Origin: Afipia clevelandensis ATCC 49720
GTDB taxonomy: Bacteria > Pseudomonadota > Alphaproteobacteria > Rhizobiales > Xanthobacteraceae
Reading direction: 5' to 3'
Length of the DNA stretch: 64,000 nt
Assembly: GCF_000336555.1 (NCBI RefSeq)
Contig: NZ_KB375281.1
Location: 507,815 to 571,814, forward strand
The translations under genes and the position numbers were made by a program. This document shows, piece by piece, positions 29,512-38,635 of the stretch (positions are counted from its first letter, which is position 1; the number at the start of each line of letters is the position of its first letter). The notes below the pieces were generated by a model, which searched no databases, had not been told where the DNA came from, and was given only the letters and a program-made list of their open reading frames with translations.

Positions 29512-30675
29512 TCAATAGCTGCGCGGCAACCCCATCACATGCTCGCCGATGTAATTGAGAATCATTTCGCGGTTGAGCGGGGCGGTCTTCAGCAGTCGCA
29601 CCAACGGATAAATATCGAAGATACCGTACTCTTTGGTAAAGCCGTTGCCGCCGAAGCACTGCAGCGCAGTATCAACGGCCTTGATACCAGCATCAGCGGC
29701 AGCAAGCTTAGCCATGTTGGAAAATTCACCGGCTTCGCGACCCTGATCGAAGATCCAAGCGGCCTTCAACGTCATCAGCGACGCCAACTCAACATCGGTG
29801 CGAGCGCTTGCAAGCGGATGTTGCAAGCCCTGGTAAGATCCGATCGGTACATTGTTAAAAACCCGTCGTTCTTTAGTGTATTCGACTGCACGGTTCAGGG
29901 CATAGCGGCCGAGACCGCAGGAAATCGAACCGACCAGAATGCGCTCAGGATTGAGGCTTTTGAACAAAATGCCGAATCCCTTGTCGACTTCGCCGACAAT
30001 GTCGTCTGGCCCAAGATCGACGTCATCGAAGAAAATCTGCCATTGTGTTTCCGGCGCCGGGATACTTACTGGAATGTATTGCTTCTGCACTCCCTTGGCT
30101 TTCAGATCGACCACAAACAGGGTGAAGCCATCGGTCTTCTTTTGAACCTCGGTATGTGCCGTTGTTCGCGTTACCACCAATGCGAAATCGGCGCCGTCCG
30201 CATCGGTAATAAATGTCTTCTGACCGCTCATGGCGAAGCGATTGCCGCGTTTCTTTGCAATCGTAGAAGTGCGGATCGTGTTTGTCCCGGCGTCAGGCTC
30301 AGTAATTGCAAAGCAGAAGCGCGTCTTGCCGCCGCACGCGTCGGGAAGATAGCGCATCTTCTGCGCCTCACTGCCGTATTTGGCAATAAACCCCAAACTC
30401 ATCGCGGCGCCCACAACAAGATTGAGCAGGGGGATGCCGTTGTTCGACAATCCTTCAAGGAACAGGTGCATCTCGACCATGCCCTGTCCCGAGCCGCCGT
30501 ACTCTTCAGGCACCATCGTTCCGACGAAGCCATCCTCCGCAACCTTGCTGTAAAGGGCTTGAGGGAATACGTGCTTGTCAGCGCACTCCATCCAGTATTT
30601 GCGATCAAATTGCTTCGCAACCATATCGCCATATTCGTAAATCTGCCGCTGCTCGTGCGTAAGATCAAAGTCCAT
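29512..30675 (-). CDS. Acyl-CoA dehydrogenase with non-standard C-terminal motif
   Basis: This 387-residue acyl-CoA dehydrogenase family flavoprotein has the central flavin segment CFAITEPDAGTNT and the RRVFNNVPIGSYQGLQHPLA region. The place of the usual catalytic (E)GT motif is taken by TAPLNREMILN, and the protein ends GEHVMGLPRSY. This variant ending occurs in a distinct group of the family, so the base must differ or lie elsewhere. It is the first gene of a minus-strand operon with the carboxylase subunits. A paired palindromic operator lies about 120 bp upstream. Confidence 0.87.
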   Translation of the reverse strand: MDFDLTHEQRQIYEYGDMVAKQFDRKYWMECADKHVFPQALYSKVAEDGFVGTMVPEEYGGSGQGMVEMHLFLEGLSNNGIPLLNLVVGAAMSLGFIAKYGSEAQKMRYLPDACGGKTRFCFAITEPDAGTNTIRTSTIAKKRGNRFAMSGQKTFITDADGADFALVVTRTTAHTEVQKKTDGFTLFVVDLKAKGVQKQYIPVSIPAPETQWQIFFDDVDLGPDDIVGEVDKGFGILFKSLNPERILVGSISCGLGRYALNRAVEYTKERRVFNNVPIGSYQGLQHPLASARTDVELASLMTLKAAWIFDQGREAGEFSNMAKLAAADAGIKAVDTALQCFGGNGFTKEYGIFDIYPLVRLLKTAPLNREMILNYIGEHVMGLPRSY

Positions 30676-30790
30676 GTCGGAACTCCGTCGCCGGTTGAAA
30701 CCTGCGTTGTCCGTGTTGATGTGAGACTGCTAGCGGTAAGCAGCATCAATTTCGTTCTATCTTTTAAGCAGGGGTGCCCAACATTTCAAC

Positions 30791-30822
30791 CTAACATTTG
30801 TTCGAAAATGAACAAATGTTAC
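30791..30822. promoter_or_regulatory. Double palindromic operator candidate
   Basis: Two copies of the recurring site stand side by side: CTAACA-TT-TGTTCG (30791-30804) and TGAACA-AA-TGTTAC (30809-30822). Together they also form one larger perfect inverted repeat, AACATTTGTTC ... GAACAAATGTT, with a 6-base spacer. They lie 116-147 bp upstream of the acyl-CoA dehydrogenase-carboxylase operon and form the strongest candidate for cooperative repressor binding in the island. Confidence 0.6.
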
Positions 30823-31114
30823 AAATCTTGGAAACAACGAAGTCAGAGCTTCTTAATCTGCGTTCAGTTTTGGGGACAACTAATTGGCTGAGATAAAATT
30901 CGATCTTGGCAATCGCGTTGCGCTTCACATGTTGCCCGGCCAAAAGGTGCCGTGGCAGTTTCATTATTTCGCTCGCCGTTTCTCTAGTTCGGGCAGCTTG
31001 AGGCGAGAGATGTCGGACTGCACCGGGCGCGACGATGTTTACGGGTTTTGGAGAATTCCGCGGACGCGGGCGCAGGCTCACTGTCAGTAAAGCCACTGTT
31101 AGCCGGATCATGAG

Positions 31115-31534
31115 TCAGGTCTGTCTGAAGCGGGGCAGTGTGATCTCGTCATTGACCTTTTCGCACACGAGCATGACCTCCATGTCGAACACGACATCAT
31201 CGGGCTTGCCGCCTGTGTAGGTACTGATTATTCGCGGTCCTTCTTCAAGTTCGACCAACAAGACCGCATAAGGAACGTCGGCTTTGAATGCCGGTCCTGG
31301 CGCTCGATGCACGACGCTGAAGGAATGCACTTTGCCGCGCCCGCTCGCCCCGCGATGCGCAAGATTTTCACCGCCACATTTGCGGCAAATCGCTTGCTGA
31401 TAATATTGCACGTTGCCGCAATCGCCGCAGTGTTGAAGCAGTAATTCGCCGTCGCGCATGCCGCGCCAGAAGGTCGCAGAATCAGCGTCGGGCGCGGGCA
31501 TCGGTTTCTTCATGGCGTCTTCAGGCGAGATCAC
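31115..31534 (-). CDS. DUF35 OB-fold/zinc-ribbon acyl-CoA-binding partner protein
   Basis: This 139-residue protein has the rubredoxin-like zinc ribbon C36-x2-C39 and C50-x2-C53 in QHCGDCGN and AICRKCGG, followed by an OB-fold (HSFSVVHRAPGPAFKADVPYAVLLVELEEGPRI). Such proteins form complexes with non-condensing thiolase-like proteins, for example in steroid side-chain and benzylsuccinate degradation. Its GTG overlaps the thiolase stop (GTGA); an ATG at 31513 is an alternative start. It ends the minus-strand thiolase-DUF35 pair. Confidence 0.88.
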   Translation of the reverse strand: MISPEDAMKKPMPAPDADSATFWRGMRDGELLLQHCGDCGNVQYYQQAICRKCGGENLAHRGASGRGKVHSFSVVHRAPGPAFKADVPYAVLLVELEEGPRIISTYTGGKPDDVVFDMEVMLVCEKVNDEITLPRFRQT

Positions 31535-32721
31535 AGCGTCTTCTCCGTCCCTAGGATGGTAGTGGCGTTAGTAGCAAAACCTGCACCCAGGCTATGAACC
31601 AGCCCGAGTTGGGCATCCGGCACCTGACGCTCGCCACACTCGCCGCGTAGCTGCGCGATCACCTCATGAAAATGAAACAGCGATCCGGGCATCCCCGAAT
31701 GCGCGAATGACAACAATCCGCCATGGGTGTTCGACGGTATTTGGCCGCCATAGGTCATCTGTCCGTCTTCGACGAAGCGGCCGCCTTCGCCCTTGGGGCA
31801 GAAGCCGAGATCTTCGAGCATCATCACAACTGTGCCGGTGAAGCAGTCGTAAATGCCAGCAACGTTCATATCTTTCGGGCCATATCCCGCCATTTGGTAG
31901 GCCCTGCGGCTCGACTCGACCGCGCCGGTAGTCGTCAGCGATGGCATCAGGAAAATATGTTCGTGCGTGTAACATTCGCCACCGCCAAGAATATAGATCG
32001 GCGCCGCGATTCCGAGTGCTACTGCACGTTCTGCTGACGTGAGAATGAATGCAGCGCCACCATCCGAAATCAACGAGCAGTCAAGCTTGTGGTAGGGTGT
32101 CGTGACCATGCCGGAATTGAGCACATCTTCCACAGTGATCGGCCTGGTTTGTTGTGCTCCCGGGGTGCGCATCGCGTGACGCCGCTGGATTACAGCGACC
32201 TCCGCCAACTGTTCCGGTGTGGTGCCGAAATCCTTCATATGCCGATGTGCGGTCATGGCAAAGGTGTTCGCGACCGGAATGCCGAACGGCATCTCGTATT
32301 GCTGATCACGGCTTTCCGTCATCGAGCGCAGCGCGAGATCCGGTGTCAAACCGGTCAGTAGGCTGTCGCCGCCAACCACGAGTACGACCTCGGCGAGCCC
32401 GCCATGAATGGCAGCAGCGCCGATGTTGAACATCGTTGCCGCCGTGGCACCGGACACCTGAAGCGTGTTCGAAAAGGTTGGCTGAATACCAAAATATTCG
32501 CTGAACGCGACGCTGAATCGGTGGAAGGGAGAGGCGAAGGCATGGCTCGACAGCACGCCATCGATCTCGTTTTTCTTAATGCCGGCATCGGCCAACGCCT
32601 GCTTGGCCGCGTCGGCGGCGAGCCATAGCGGGCTCTTTCCCGGCACCTTGCCGACCGGCGACATTCCGATCCCGATCACCGCGACCTTACCGCGTAGCGA
32701 ATCTTTGCGAATTGAAGGCAT
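31531..32721 (-). CDS. Thiolase-like protein (SCP-x/Ltp2 type)
   Basis: This 396-residue thiolase-fold protein resembles sterol-carrier-protein-associated thiolases (KVAVIGIGMSPVGK at the start, then NVAGIYDCFTGT and SNTHGGLLSFAHSG). The catalytic cysteine normally found in a CxSG motif is missing: the region reads TLQVSGATA, with Q88 at the expected place. The second cysteine near the C-terminus is also absent (VHSLGAGF). With its DUF35 partner translationally coupled downstream, it fits an Ltp2-like retro-aldolase that cleaves a beta-hydroxyacyl-CoA. Thiolysis would need another nucleophile. GGAG precedes the ATG. Confidence 0.85.
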   Translation of the reverse strand: MPSIRKDSLRGKVAVIGIGMSPVGKVPGKSPLWLAADAAKQALADAGIKKNEIDGVLSSHAFASPFHRFSVAFSEYFGIQPTFSNTLQVSGATAATMFNIGAAAIHGGLAEVVLVVGGDSLLTGLTPDLALRSMTESRDQQYEMPFGIPVANTFAMTAHRHMKDFGTTPEQLAEVAVIQRRHAMRTPGAQQTRPITVEDVLNSGMVTTPYHKLDCSLISDGGAAFILTSAERAVALGIAAPIYILGGGECYTHEHIFLMPSLTTTGAVESSRRAYQMAGYGPKDMNVAGIYDCFTGTVVMMLEDLGFCPKGEGGRFVEDGQMTYGGQIPSNTHGGLLSFAHSGMPGSLFHFHEVIAQLRGECGERQVPDAQLGLVHSLGAGFATNATTILGTEKTL

Positions 32722-32914
32722 TTAGTCTCCGCTCAAGGTATTAAGTGAAGTTAGTTTTCGACCGCCGCGCGTTAGTCGGTGGACGTGCGACTGTTGGAAA
32801 GCCCCAGGAACTTGGCTTGGTTGTCGAAAGGCACCAGTCTGGTGACGGGTTTGTTCTCGCTCGCCGCCGTATGCTTTTCACCCGCGACGCATTTGTTCTC
32901 CCATTGGCAAGCAC

Positions 32915-34459
32915 TCACATCCTTTCGCCTGCCAGCCTAGATTCGAGTACATGGCGCTGAACCTTGCCGCTGGTGGACCGGGGAAACTCCAAAAAATCGA
33001 TAAAGCGAAACTGCCGGGGACATTTATATGCGGCAAGATCGCGCCGGCACAGGGCCAGCAAATCGGCCTCGGTGACTGAGCTGTCACCGCGTGACACGAA
33101 TGCCACTGGGACTTCGCCCCATTTCGCGTCTGGGACACGCACGATCGCGGCCTCGGTGATCCGCATGTCGCTCATCAAAACTCGTTCTATCTCGGCGGGG
33201 TACACATTTTCACCGCCAGTCTTGATCATGTATTTGGCGCGATCTACGAAATCGAGGGAGCCGTCATCATTGCGTCGAAAAACGTCGCCCATGTGAAACC
33301 ATCCGCCGCGAAAATCGCGCGCGTTGGTGTCATCAGCTTTCCAATAACCGGAGAACAAAGTCGGACTGCGAATGGCGAGTTCTCCCGGTGTCCCCGTTGC
33401 GACCTCGTTGTCGGCAGAATCGACAAGCTTGATTTCACAGAATGCGCTCTGTCGTTTCGCTAGGCTGCTGGGGACCTCGCCCACCGGGATTAATGATCTG
33501 GTTGCCGGAGGTAAACCGGTTTCGGTCGAACCAAAACTGTTGAGGTAAGGAGCCTGCAGCAGGCCAGTTACCTCGGCGATGACGTGCGGAGGAACGAGGT
33601 CTGCCATAGCTCCACAAAGACCAACGCCTTTTAAGGTCATTTTCTGCGCCTTAAAAGCCGTGATGAATAATTCAATCATACCCGGGATCAGAACAAGCCA
33701 GCCAATCCGATGACACTTCAAAGCGGACAATAACGACTCAATCTGAAAACCATCGATGATGACGACTGTTCCGCCGCGTAACAATGTCGCAAGACTGTGA
33801 TCTGTGGATGCCATGTGAAACAGCGGCGCCCAAGCCACAAAGGTATCGTGATGAGCGATGTTCAGCTCGGAACTGAACACCAGTGCCCGCATGATCATCG
33901 CCCGATGAGATATCACGGCGCCTTTGGGGAGGCCGGTCGTTCCGCTGGTGTAAAGAATGACTAGACCGTCTTCAGGGTCCGCAGCAATAGGAAGCGCGCG
34001 ATTGCTATGTTCCTTCAAGAGATTTTCATATTCCAAACCGATCTCGATCACTTCGCGGCCTTCAACTGGAAGACTTACAGAATTGCCAACGAGTTCCTTC
34101 TCAATGATCAAGAGCTTCGGCGAAACCAGTTCGATGCAATAGGAGAGTTCACGTTGCGACAACCGCCAGTTCAGGCAAGCCGTCATGACACCGAGATTGG
34201 CTGCCGCTAGTTCTATTTCGAGATACTCCGGTCTGTTACGCGAGAGTAGTGCTACGCGGTCGCCTCGGCGCAGGCCCTTGCTTGCCAGCATCGAAGTCGC
34301 ACGATGCACACGGTCAAGGAGTTGCCCATAGCTGACATGTCTTCCCTGATATTCGATCGCGATCGACGATTTATTCATTAGCGCGCTCGCGCAAAACACT
34401 TCGCCAATCGTGGGGCTCGCGCCCGCCCTCGTTGCCAGAGCGTTTTTGTGCCCGTGCGT
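32915..34459 (-). CDS. Acyl-CoA synthetase (AMP-forming)
   Basis: This ligase of about 514 residues has canonical motifs: LYTSGTTGLPKG, FGSTETGLP, MGDVFRRNDDG, KTGGENVYPAEIE and the C-terminal lysine motif STSGKVQRH. The GTG at 34459 has GGAGG seven bases upstream, which is better than the open TTG at 34510. It is divergent from the crotonase at 34702 and may continue into the thiolase-DUF35 genes 193 bp downstream. A recurring palindrome lies between the two start codons. Confidence 0.87.
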   Translation of the reverse strand, partial: THGHKNALATRAGASPTIGEVFCASALMNKSSIAIEYQGRHVSYGQLLDRVHRATSMLASKGLRRGDRVALLSRNRPEYLEIELAAANLGVMTACLNWRLSQRELSYCIELVSPKLLIIEKELVGNSVSLPVEGREVIEIGLEYENLLKEHSNRALPIAADPEDGLVILYTSGTTGLPKGAVISHRAMIMRALVFSSELNIAHHDTFVAWAPLFHMASTDHSLATLLRGGTVVIIDGFQIESLLSALKCHRIGWLVLIPGMIELFITAFKAQKMTLKGVGLCGAMADLVPPHVIAEVTGLLQAPYLNSFGSTETGLPPATRSLIPVGEVPSSLAKRQSAFCEIKLVDSADNEVATGTPGELAIRSPTLFSGYWKADDTNARDFRGGWFHMGDVFRRNDDGSLDFVDRAKYMIKTGGENVYPAEIERVLMSDMRITEAAIVRVPDAKWGEVPVAFVSRGDSSVTEADLLALCRRDLAAYKCPRQFRFIDFLEFPRSTSGKVQRHVLESRLAGERM

Positions 34460-34553
34460 CACTGCAAATCCTCCGAGTCTTGCTTTCGCCAGCCCCGCCA
34501 GCGAACTCAATTAAAAAGTATGAGCTTGCAGCGGGTCCCGATCGGCCTTAAAA

Positions 34554-34571
34554 TTCTAACATCCGTTCGAA
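34554..34571. promoter_or_regulatory. Imperfect palindromic operator candidate
   Basis: TTCTAACA-TC-CGTTCGAA matches the recurring CTAACA-NN-TGTTAG class on its left arm and part of its right arm. It lies in the divergent promoter region of an acyl-CoA synthetase (minus) and a crotonase (plus). It is weaker than the sites at 20881, 39871 and 43043. Confidence 0.45.
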
Positions 34572-34701
34572 TGAATTCATAGGGAGGTTCGCTGCGAAGC
34601 TTATCGGAAGCAAGAGAATCTTCCGATTGCGATATGCAGCGTGATCGCCGTAAGGATCAATCCGACCAATCGAGTCAACCAAGCGTTCAGAAGGGAAGCC
34701 G

Positions 34702-35511
34702 ATGTCCAATCGTTATGCTGCTTATACTAAATTGAAGCTCGACTATCCGGCCAAGCGGGTTCTCCGGCTCACCTTTGACCGGCCCGAAACCTACAATTCG
34801 GTCGACGCTGAGACCCACACTCAGCTCACGAATATCTGGCGTGACATCAACGACGACCCTGACATTAACGCAATCATCGTCACCGGGGCGGGAAAAGCAT
34901 TTTCGGCCGGCGGAGATTTTGAGCTGATCAAGAGTATTCTCGACAATCCTGTCTCACGTATGTCGACGTGGAAGGAGGCCAAGGACCTCGTTTATAATGT
35001 TATCAATTGCAACAAGCCGATTATCTCGGCCATCAACGGTGTCGCCGTCGGCGCAGGCTTGGTCGTCGGAATTCTTGCCGATATATCGATATGTGGAAAG
35101 TCCGCGCGTATTGTCGATGGTCACACAAGGCTTGGCGTAGCGGCGGGCGACGTCGCTTGTATCATTTGGCCTTTGTTGTGCGGCCTTGCCAAAGCGAAAT
35201 ATTACCTGCTCACCTGCAAGCCGCTGTCCGGCGAGGAAGCTGAGCGGATAGGCCTTGTGTCGCTGTGCGTCGAAGATGCAGAGTTGCAGAGGGTTGCGCT
35301 TGAGACGGCGGAGGAGCTTTCTAACGGGGCGCAAAGCGCGATCCGTTGGACCAAATACGCTCTCAATAACTGGCTGCGTGTTAATGGTCCGCTGTTCGAT
35401 ACCTCAACTGCGCTTGAGATTTTGGGTTTCACCGGCGCCGAGGCACGCGAGGGATTGGCATCGCATCTTGAAAAACGAAAGCCGGTTTTTCCACAAGATT
35501 GCCCAATCTAA
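34702..35511 (+). CDS. Crotonase-family protein lacking both hydratase glutamates
   Basis: This 269-residue crotonase-fold protein keeps the oxyanion segment FSAGGDF (67-73). The two glutamates of enoyl-CoA hydratase are V121 (VGAGLVVGI) and H141 (DGHTRLGVAAGD). The HTRLGVAAGD pattern marks a distinct crotonase group in which an aspartate follows. It may be an isomerase, a hydrolase of the C-C or thioester type, or a hydratase with other catalytic residues. GAAGGGA precedes the ATG. It is convergent with the ligase ending at 35598. Confidence 0.85.
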   Translation: MSNRYAAYTKLKLDYPAKRVLRLTFDRPETYNSVDAETHTQLTNIWRDINDDPDINAIIVTGAGKAFSAGGDFELIKSILDNPVSRMSTWKEAKDLVYNVINCNKPIISAINGVAVGAGLVVGILADISICGKSARIVDGHTRLGVAAGDVACIIWPLLCGLAKAKYYLLTCKPLSGEEAERIGLVSLCVEDAELQRVALETAEELSNGAQSAIRWTKYALNNWLRVNGPLFDTSTALEILGFTGAEAREGLASHLEKRKPVFPQDCPI

Positions 35512-35597
35512 GCATTGCGAGCGATGGCCTTTCCGAGATGGCGGCCGGGATTGCGTCCGACCTCCTTCTTGAGAAGGGCCGTCGGCTTCTGCTTCGA

Positions 35598-37565
35598 TTA
35601 AGTGGCACCGAGTTTCTCGCGAAGCTTGTCAACTATTTCGGGATTGGCGAGTGCGGAAATATCGCCGGGATCGCGGCTTTCGAAGACTGCCCGCAATACC
35701 CGGCGCATGATCTTCATGTTGCGGGTTCGAGGCAGATCATCCACGAAAATTATCTTCTCCGGCCGATATGATGCGCCCATACCATTCACGATAGCGGCGG
35801 AGAGCTCGTTCGCAACATCACTCTCGATGTGCGCACCTGGCATGAGCACGCAGGCACAAACGATCGCTGAACCCTTTACTGGGTGCGGAATACCAAACAC
35901 CGCCGCCTCGGAGACCTTGCCAGTATCTATCAAAAGACCTTCAAGCTCGGACGGCCCGGTTCGCTTGCCGGAAATCTTGATGGTGTCGTCGGAGCGCCCA
36001 AGGATATAGTAAAGACCATCACGGCCGCGCATCGCAAAATCGCCATGCACCCAAAGACCGTCAAGCGTGCTCCAGTAGCTCTCGATATAGCGCGCATCGG
36101 CTTTCCATAAGCTCTTGGTCAGTCCGATCGAAGCATGACGCAGCACCAGTTCACCGACTTCGCCCGGCGGCAAACTCTTGCCTGAAATATCCACGATGTC
36201 CGCGCCGACGCCGAGCGCCGGACGCGAGAACGAACCGGGGTTCATTGGATGGTTCGGCGTCCCCGTGAAGATGCAGCCTCCAACTTCGGTGCCACCGGAA
36301 ATATTTATAATCGGAATTTTTCTCTTGCAGACATGGTCAAAGAACCACTGCCATGGTGCGCTGGTCCATGCCTCGCCGCCCGACACTGTCATACGCAGGG
36401 TCGACAGGTCGTAGCGCTTCACGTCCTGCGTTCCGTAGCGCATCAAACCACGGACAATGGTGGGCGATACTCCGAGATAGCTGACGCGATGATTTTGGAT
36501 TAACCGCCAGAATCGGCCAGTGTCGGGGAAATCCGGCGTACCTTCCGCGATCAGAAGGCTTGCTCCGGCAAAACTGGGAATACAGGCGCACATCGCCCCG
36601 ACCATCCAGCCCATGTCACTGAGAAAGAAAAACCGGTCCGACGATTTGAAATCGGCGCAAATGACCATATCGCGCGTGACCATAGAGCCGATAAATCCGA
36701 TATGGGTCCAAACGCAACCCTTCGGCTCGCCGGTGGTCCCCGAAGTGTAAAGCAGAATCGCAGGGTCTTCGGCATTCATCTCGACTGTCGCGATTGTGCT
36801 ATCTTTTCCGGCGACGATATTATGCCACCAGAGATCTCGCCCCTCCCGCATCGGCGTTTCAATCTCAAGGCCTTTGCGTTCGACCACGATCACGTGCTGC
36901 ACCGTCGGCGAGGAAACGAGCGCAACGTCGAGGATGGATTTAAGCTGTGCCGCCGCGCCGCGCCGCCATGTCCCGCTCGCAGTGATGACAGCTTTGGCGC
37001 CGCCATGGTTGAGCCGGGTTTGCATGGGTGCCGGACCAAAGCCTGAGAAAAGGGGCATTAGGATCGCGCCCAACTTCAATACTGCGAAAAAAGCAACAAA
37101 GGTTTCCGGCACGTTCGGCATGTATAGTGCAACCACGTCGCCCTTGCCGATGCCGAGATCGGTCAACGCGCGCGCAAGCTGTCCAATATCGTGGTCGATT
37201 TCTCGATATGAGAGGTTCCGCAGTTCGAGTTTGTCTTCGCTCTCCCAGACGAGAAACGTTTGATCCCAGAGGTGGGTGTCGCGATGTTTATCAATACAGT
37301 TCAGGACGATGTTGGTAGTGCCGCCAATACACCAGCGTGCCCATGGCTGCCCGCGCGACAAATCGAGCATGCGATCGTAAGGGCGATAAAACCTGACGCC
37401 GCAGAACTTGAAAACCTCTTCCATAAGCCATGCGGGATCGGAGTCAGCCTTTATTGAGAGGCTATCGTAATCGCCGTATCCGGTCGCGCGCAGGAACGCG
37501 GTCAGGTTGCTCTCTGCAATTAGTTCGGGCGGAGGTGTCCATACATAGGACGTTGGATTGCTCAT
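35598..37565 (-). CDS. Acetoacetyl/acetyl-CoA synthetase-like ligase
   Basis: This 655-residue AMP-forming ligase carries an N-terminal ACAS_N-like region before the AMP-binding domain. It has LYTSGTTGEPKG, INISGGTEVGGC, GDFAMRGRDG and GRSDDTIKISGKRTGPSELE. The C-terminal lysine lies in RTRNMKIMRR. Length and the WCIGGTTNIVLNCIDKH segment place it with acetyl- and acetoacetyl-CoA synthetases rather than long-chain enzymes. The ATG at 37565 has GGAAG upstream. It is divergent from a transglutaminase-like gene across a 251-bp region with two palindromic sites. Confidence 0.87.
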   Translation of the reverse strand: MSNPTSYVWTPPPELIAESNLTAFLRATGYGDYDSLSIKADSDPAWLMEEVFKFCGVRFYRPYDRMLDLSRGQPWARWCIGGTTNIVLNCIDKHRDTHLWDQTFLVWESEDKLELRNLSYREIDHDIGQLARALTDLGIGKGDVVALYMPNVPETFVAFFAVLKLGAILMPLFSGFGPAPMQTRLNHGGAKAVITASGTWRRGAAAQLKSILDVALVSSPTVQHVIVVERKGLEIETPMREGRDLWWHNIVAGKDSTIATVEMNAEDPAILLYTSGTTGEPKGCVWTHIGFIGSMVTRDMVICADFKSSDRFFFLSDMGWMVGAMCACIPSFAGASLLIAEGTPDFPDTGRFWRLIQNHRVSYLGVSPTIVRGLMRYGTQDVKRYDLSTLRMTVSGGEAWTSAPWQWFFDHVCKRKIPIINISGGTEVGGCIFTGTPNHPMNPGSFSRPALGVGADIVDISGKSLPPGEVGELVLRHASIGLTKSLWKADARYIESYWSTLDGLWVHGDFAMRGRDGLYYILGRSDDTIKISGKRTGPSELEGLLIDTGKVSEAAVFGIPHPVKGSAIVCACVLMPGAHIESDVANELSAAIVNGMGASYRPEKIIFVDDLPRTRNMKIMRRVLRAVFESRDPGDISALANPEIVDKLREKLGAT

Positions 37566-37702
37566 CAACTACGCTTCCTGATTTACGGGCATCAATCCAG
37601 ACTAATTTAGCGGCCGATAGACATGTGTACCTTTCAAACAAAGACAGGCGTATTCATCCCGTCCGCTCAATGCTAACGCTCTCGGTATGTGGGTTCAATC
37701 AA

Positions 37703-37721
37703 TTCTAACGATCGTTTGGAA
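37703..37721. promoter_or_regulatory. Palindromic operator candidate, ligase-proximal
   Basis: TTCTAACG-AT-CGTTTGGAA belongs to the recurring class, with TAACG/CGTT arms. It lies 138 bp upstream of the ligase start at 37565 and may control it. A second site lies 72 bp away, nearer the plus-strand gene. Confidence 0.5.
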
Positions 37722-37774
37722 CTATCGCCCATAGAAAAGTTTTGAAGCCTACTGCAGTTGACTTGCTACAATTT

Positions 37775-37788
37775 CTAACGTTTGTTAG
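37775..37788. promoter_or_regulatory. Palindromic operator candidate, transglutaminase-proximal
   Basis: CTAACG-TT-TGTTAG is a close match to the recurring class, with one mismatch between arms. It lies 28-41 bp upstream of the GTG start of the transglutaminase-like gene, where a bound repressor would block transcription. Confidence 0.55.
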
Positions 37789-37816
37789 GTGAATGGCATT
37801 ACCGCTCGAGGCGTAA

Positions 37817-38500
37817 GTGACATTGAAGCCGGACCTCGCGAAATTTCTCGCTCCAACGCACTACGTGGATTGCGGTGCACCTGCGATTAAAGATTTTGTC
37901 TCCCGTGTGGTTGGCAACGAAAAAGGACAGTCGACAACTGAGAAGGCAATCCTCTTATTTAATGCGGTACGTGATCAGATCAGATATGATCCCTACGCGG
38001 TGAGTTTGTTTGAAGCCGATTATCGGGCAAGCCAGATTCTCAAAAAGCCTTCGGCGTTTTGCGTTCCGAAAGCAATAGTTTTGACGGCGGCCATGCGCGC
38101 AGCGGGGATCCCCGCTGCGATTGGCTTTGCGGACGTTCGCAACCATTTGAATTCCCCCAAGCTGACGGAGTTGATGGGAACCGATCTTTTCATCTATCAC
38201 GGCTACGCCGCGATTTGGCTTGACGGCAAGATGTTCAAAATTACGCCCGCGTTTAACATGGAGCTATGCGAACGGTTTGGAGTTCGACCTCTTATCTTCA
38301 ACGGTACAGCCGACGCCTTATTTCACGAGTTTGACACCAGCGATCACCGTCATATGGAATATGTGAATGATAGAGGCTGGTTCACCGACCCTCCTGTAAA
38401 AACGATGCTTGAGGACTTCCGCGTTGCCTATCCAGCGTTAGTGACTTTGAATAATCGGGGTGGCTCAATCGACGACGCTGCGTTCGAGCGTCTCGATTAG
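37817..38500 (+). CDS. Transglutaminase-like cysteine domain protein
   Basis: This 227-residue cytoplasmic protein has no signal peptide. It carries the transglutaminase-like core: cysteine C82 in PSAFCVPKAIVLTAAMRAAGIPA, and histidine H128 in IYHGYAAIWLDGKMFKITPAFN. The usual third acidic residue after the GKW segment is replaced by T-P-A-F-N. The frame starts at a GTG behind GAGG. Such proteins act as proteases, amidases or acyltransferases. Its place under the island's palindromic operator among CoA ligases is unusual and its role is unknown. Confidence 0.8.
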   Translation: MTLKPDLAKFLAPTHYVDCGAPAIKDFVSRVVGNEKGQSTTEKAILLFNAVRDQIRYDPYAVSLFEADYRASQILKKPSAFCVPKAIVLTAAMRAAGIPAAIGFADVRNHLNSPKLTELMGTDLFIYHGYAAIWLDGKMFKITPAFNMELCERFGVRPLIFNGTADALFHEFDTSDHRHMEYVNDRGWFTDPPVKTMLEDFRVAYPALVTLNNRGGSIDDAAFERLD

Positions 38501-38635
38501 AAGATGGGCGGAGCGATCGAAAACACTGAATCTGGAAACCCTGTTAAGATGCGGTCGGAATCATCTATTGGACCAGGGAAAACCCACGCACGGCCACCCA
38601 GGTTTCGCCGCAGTATGGCAGCGGCGATAGCTTGT

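Noticed and set aside
29482-30891. Open frame of 469 codons on the plus strand
   Set aside because: It is antisense to the acyl-CoA dehydrogenase at 29512-30675 and shows no family motifs.
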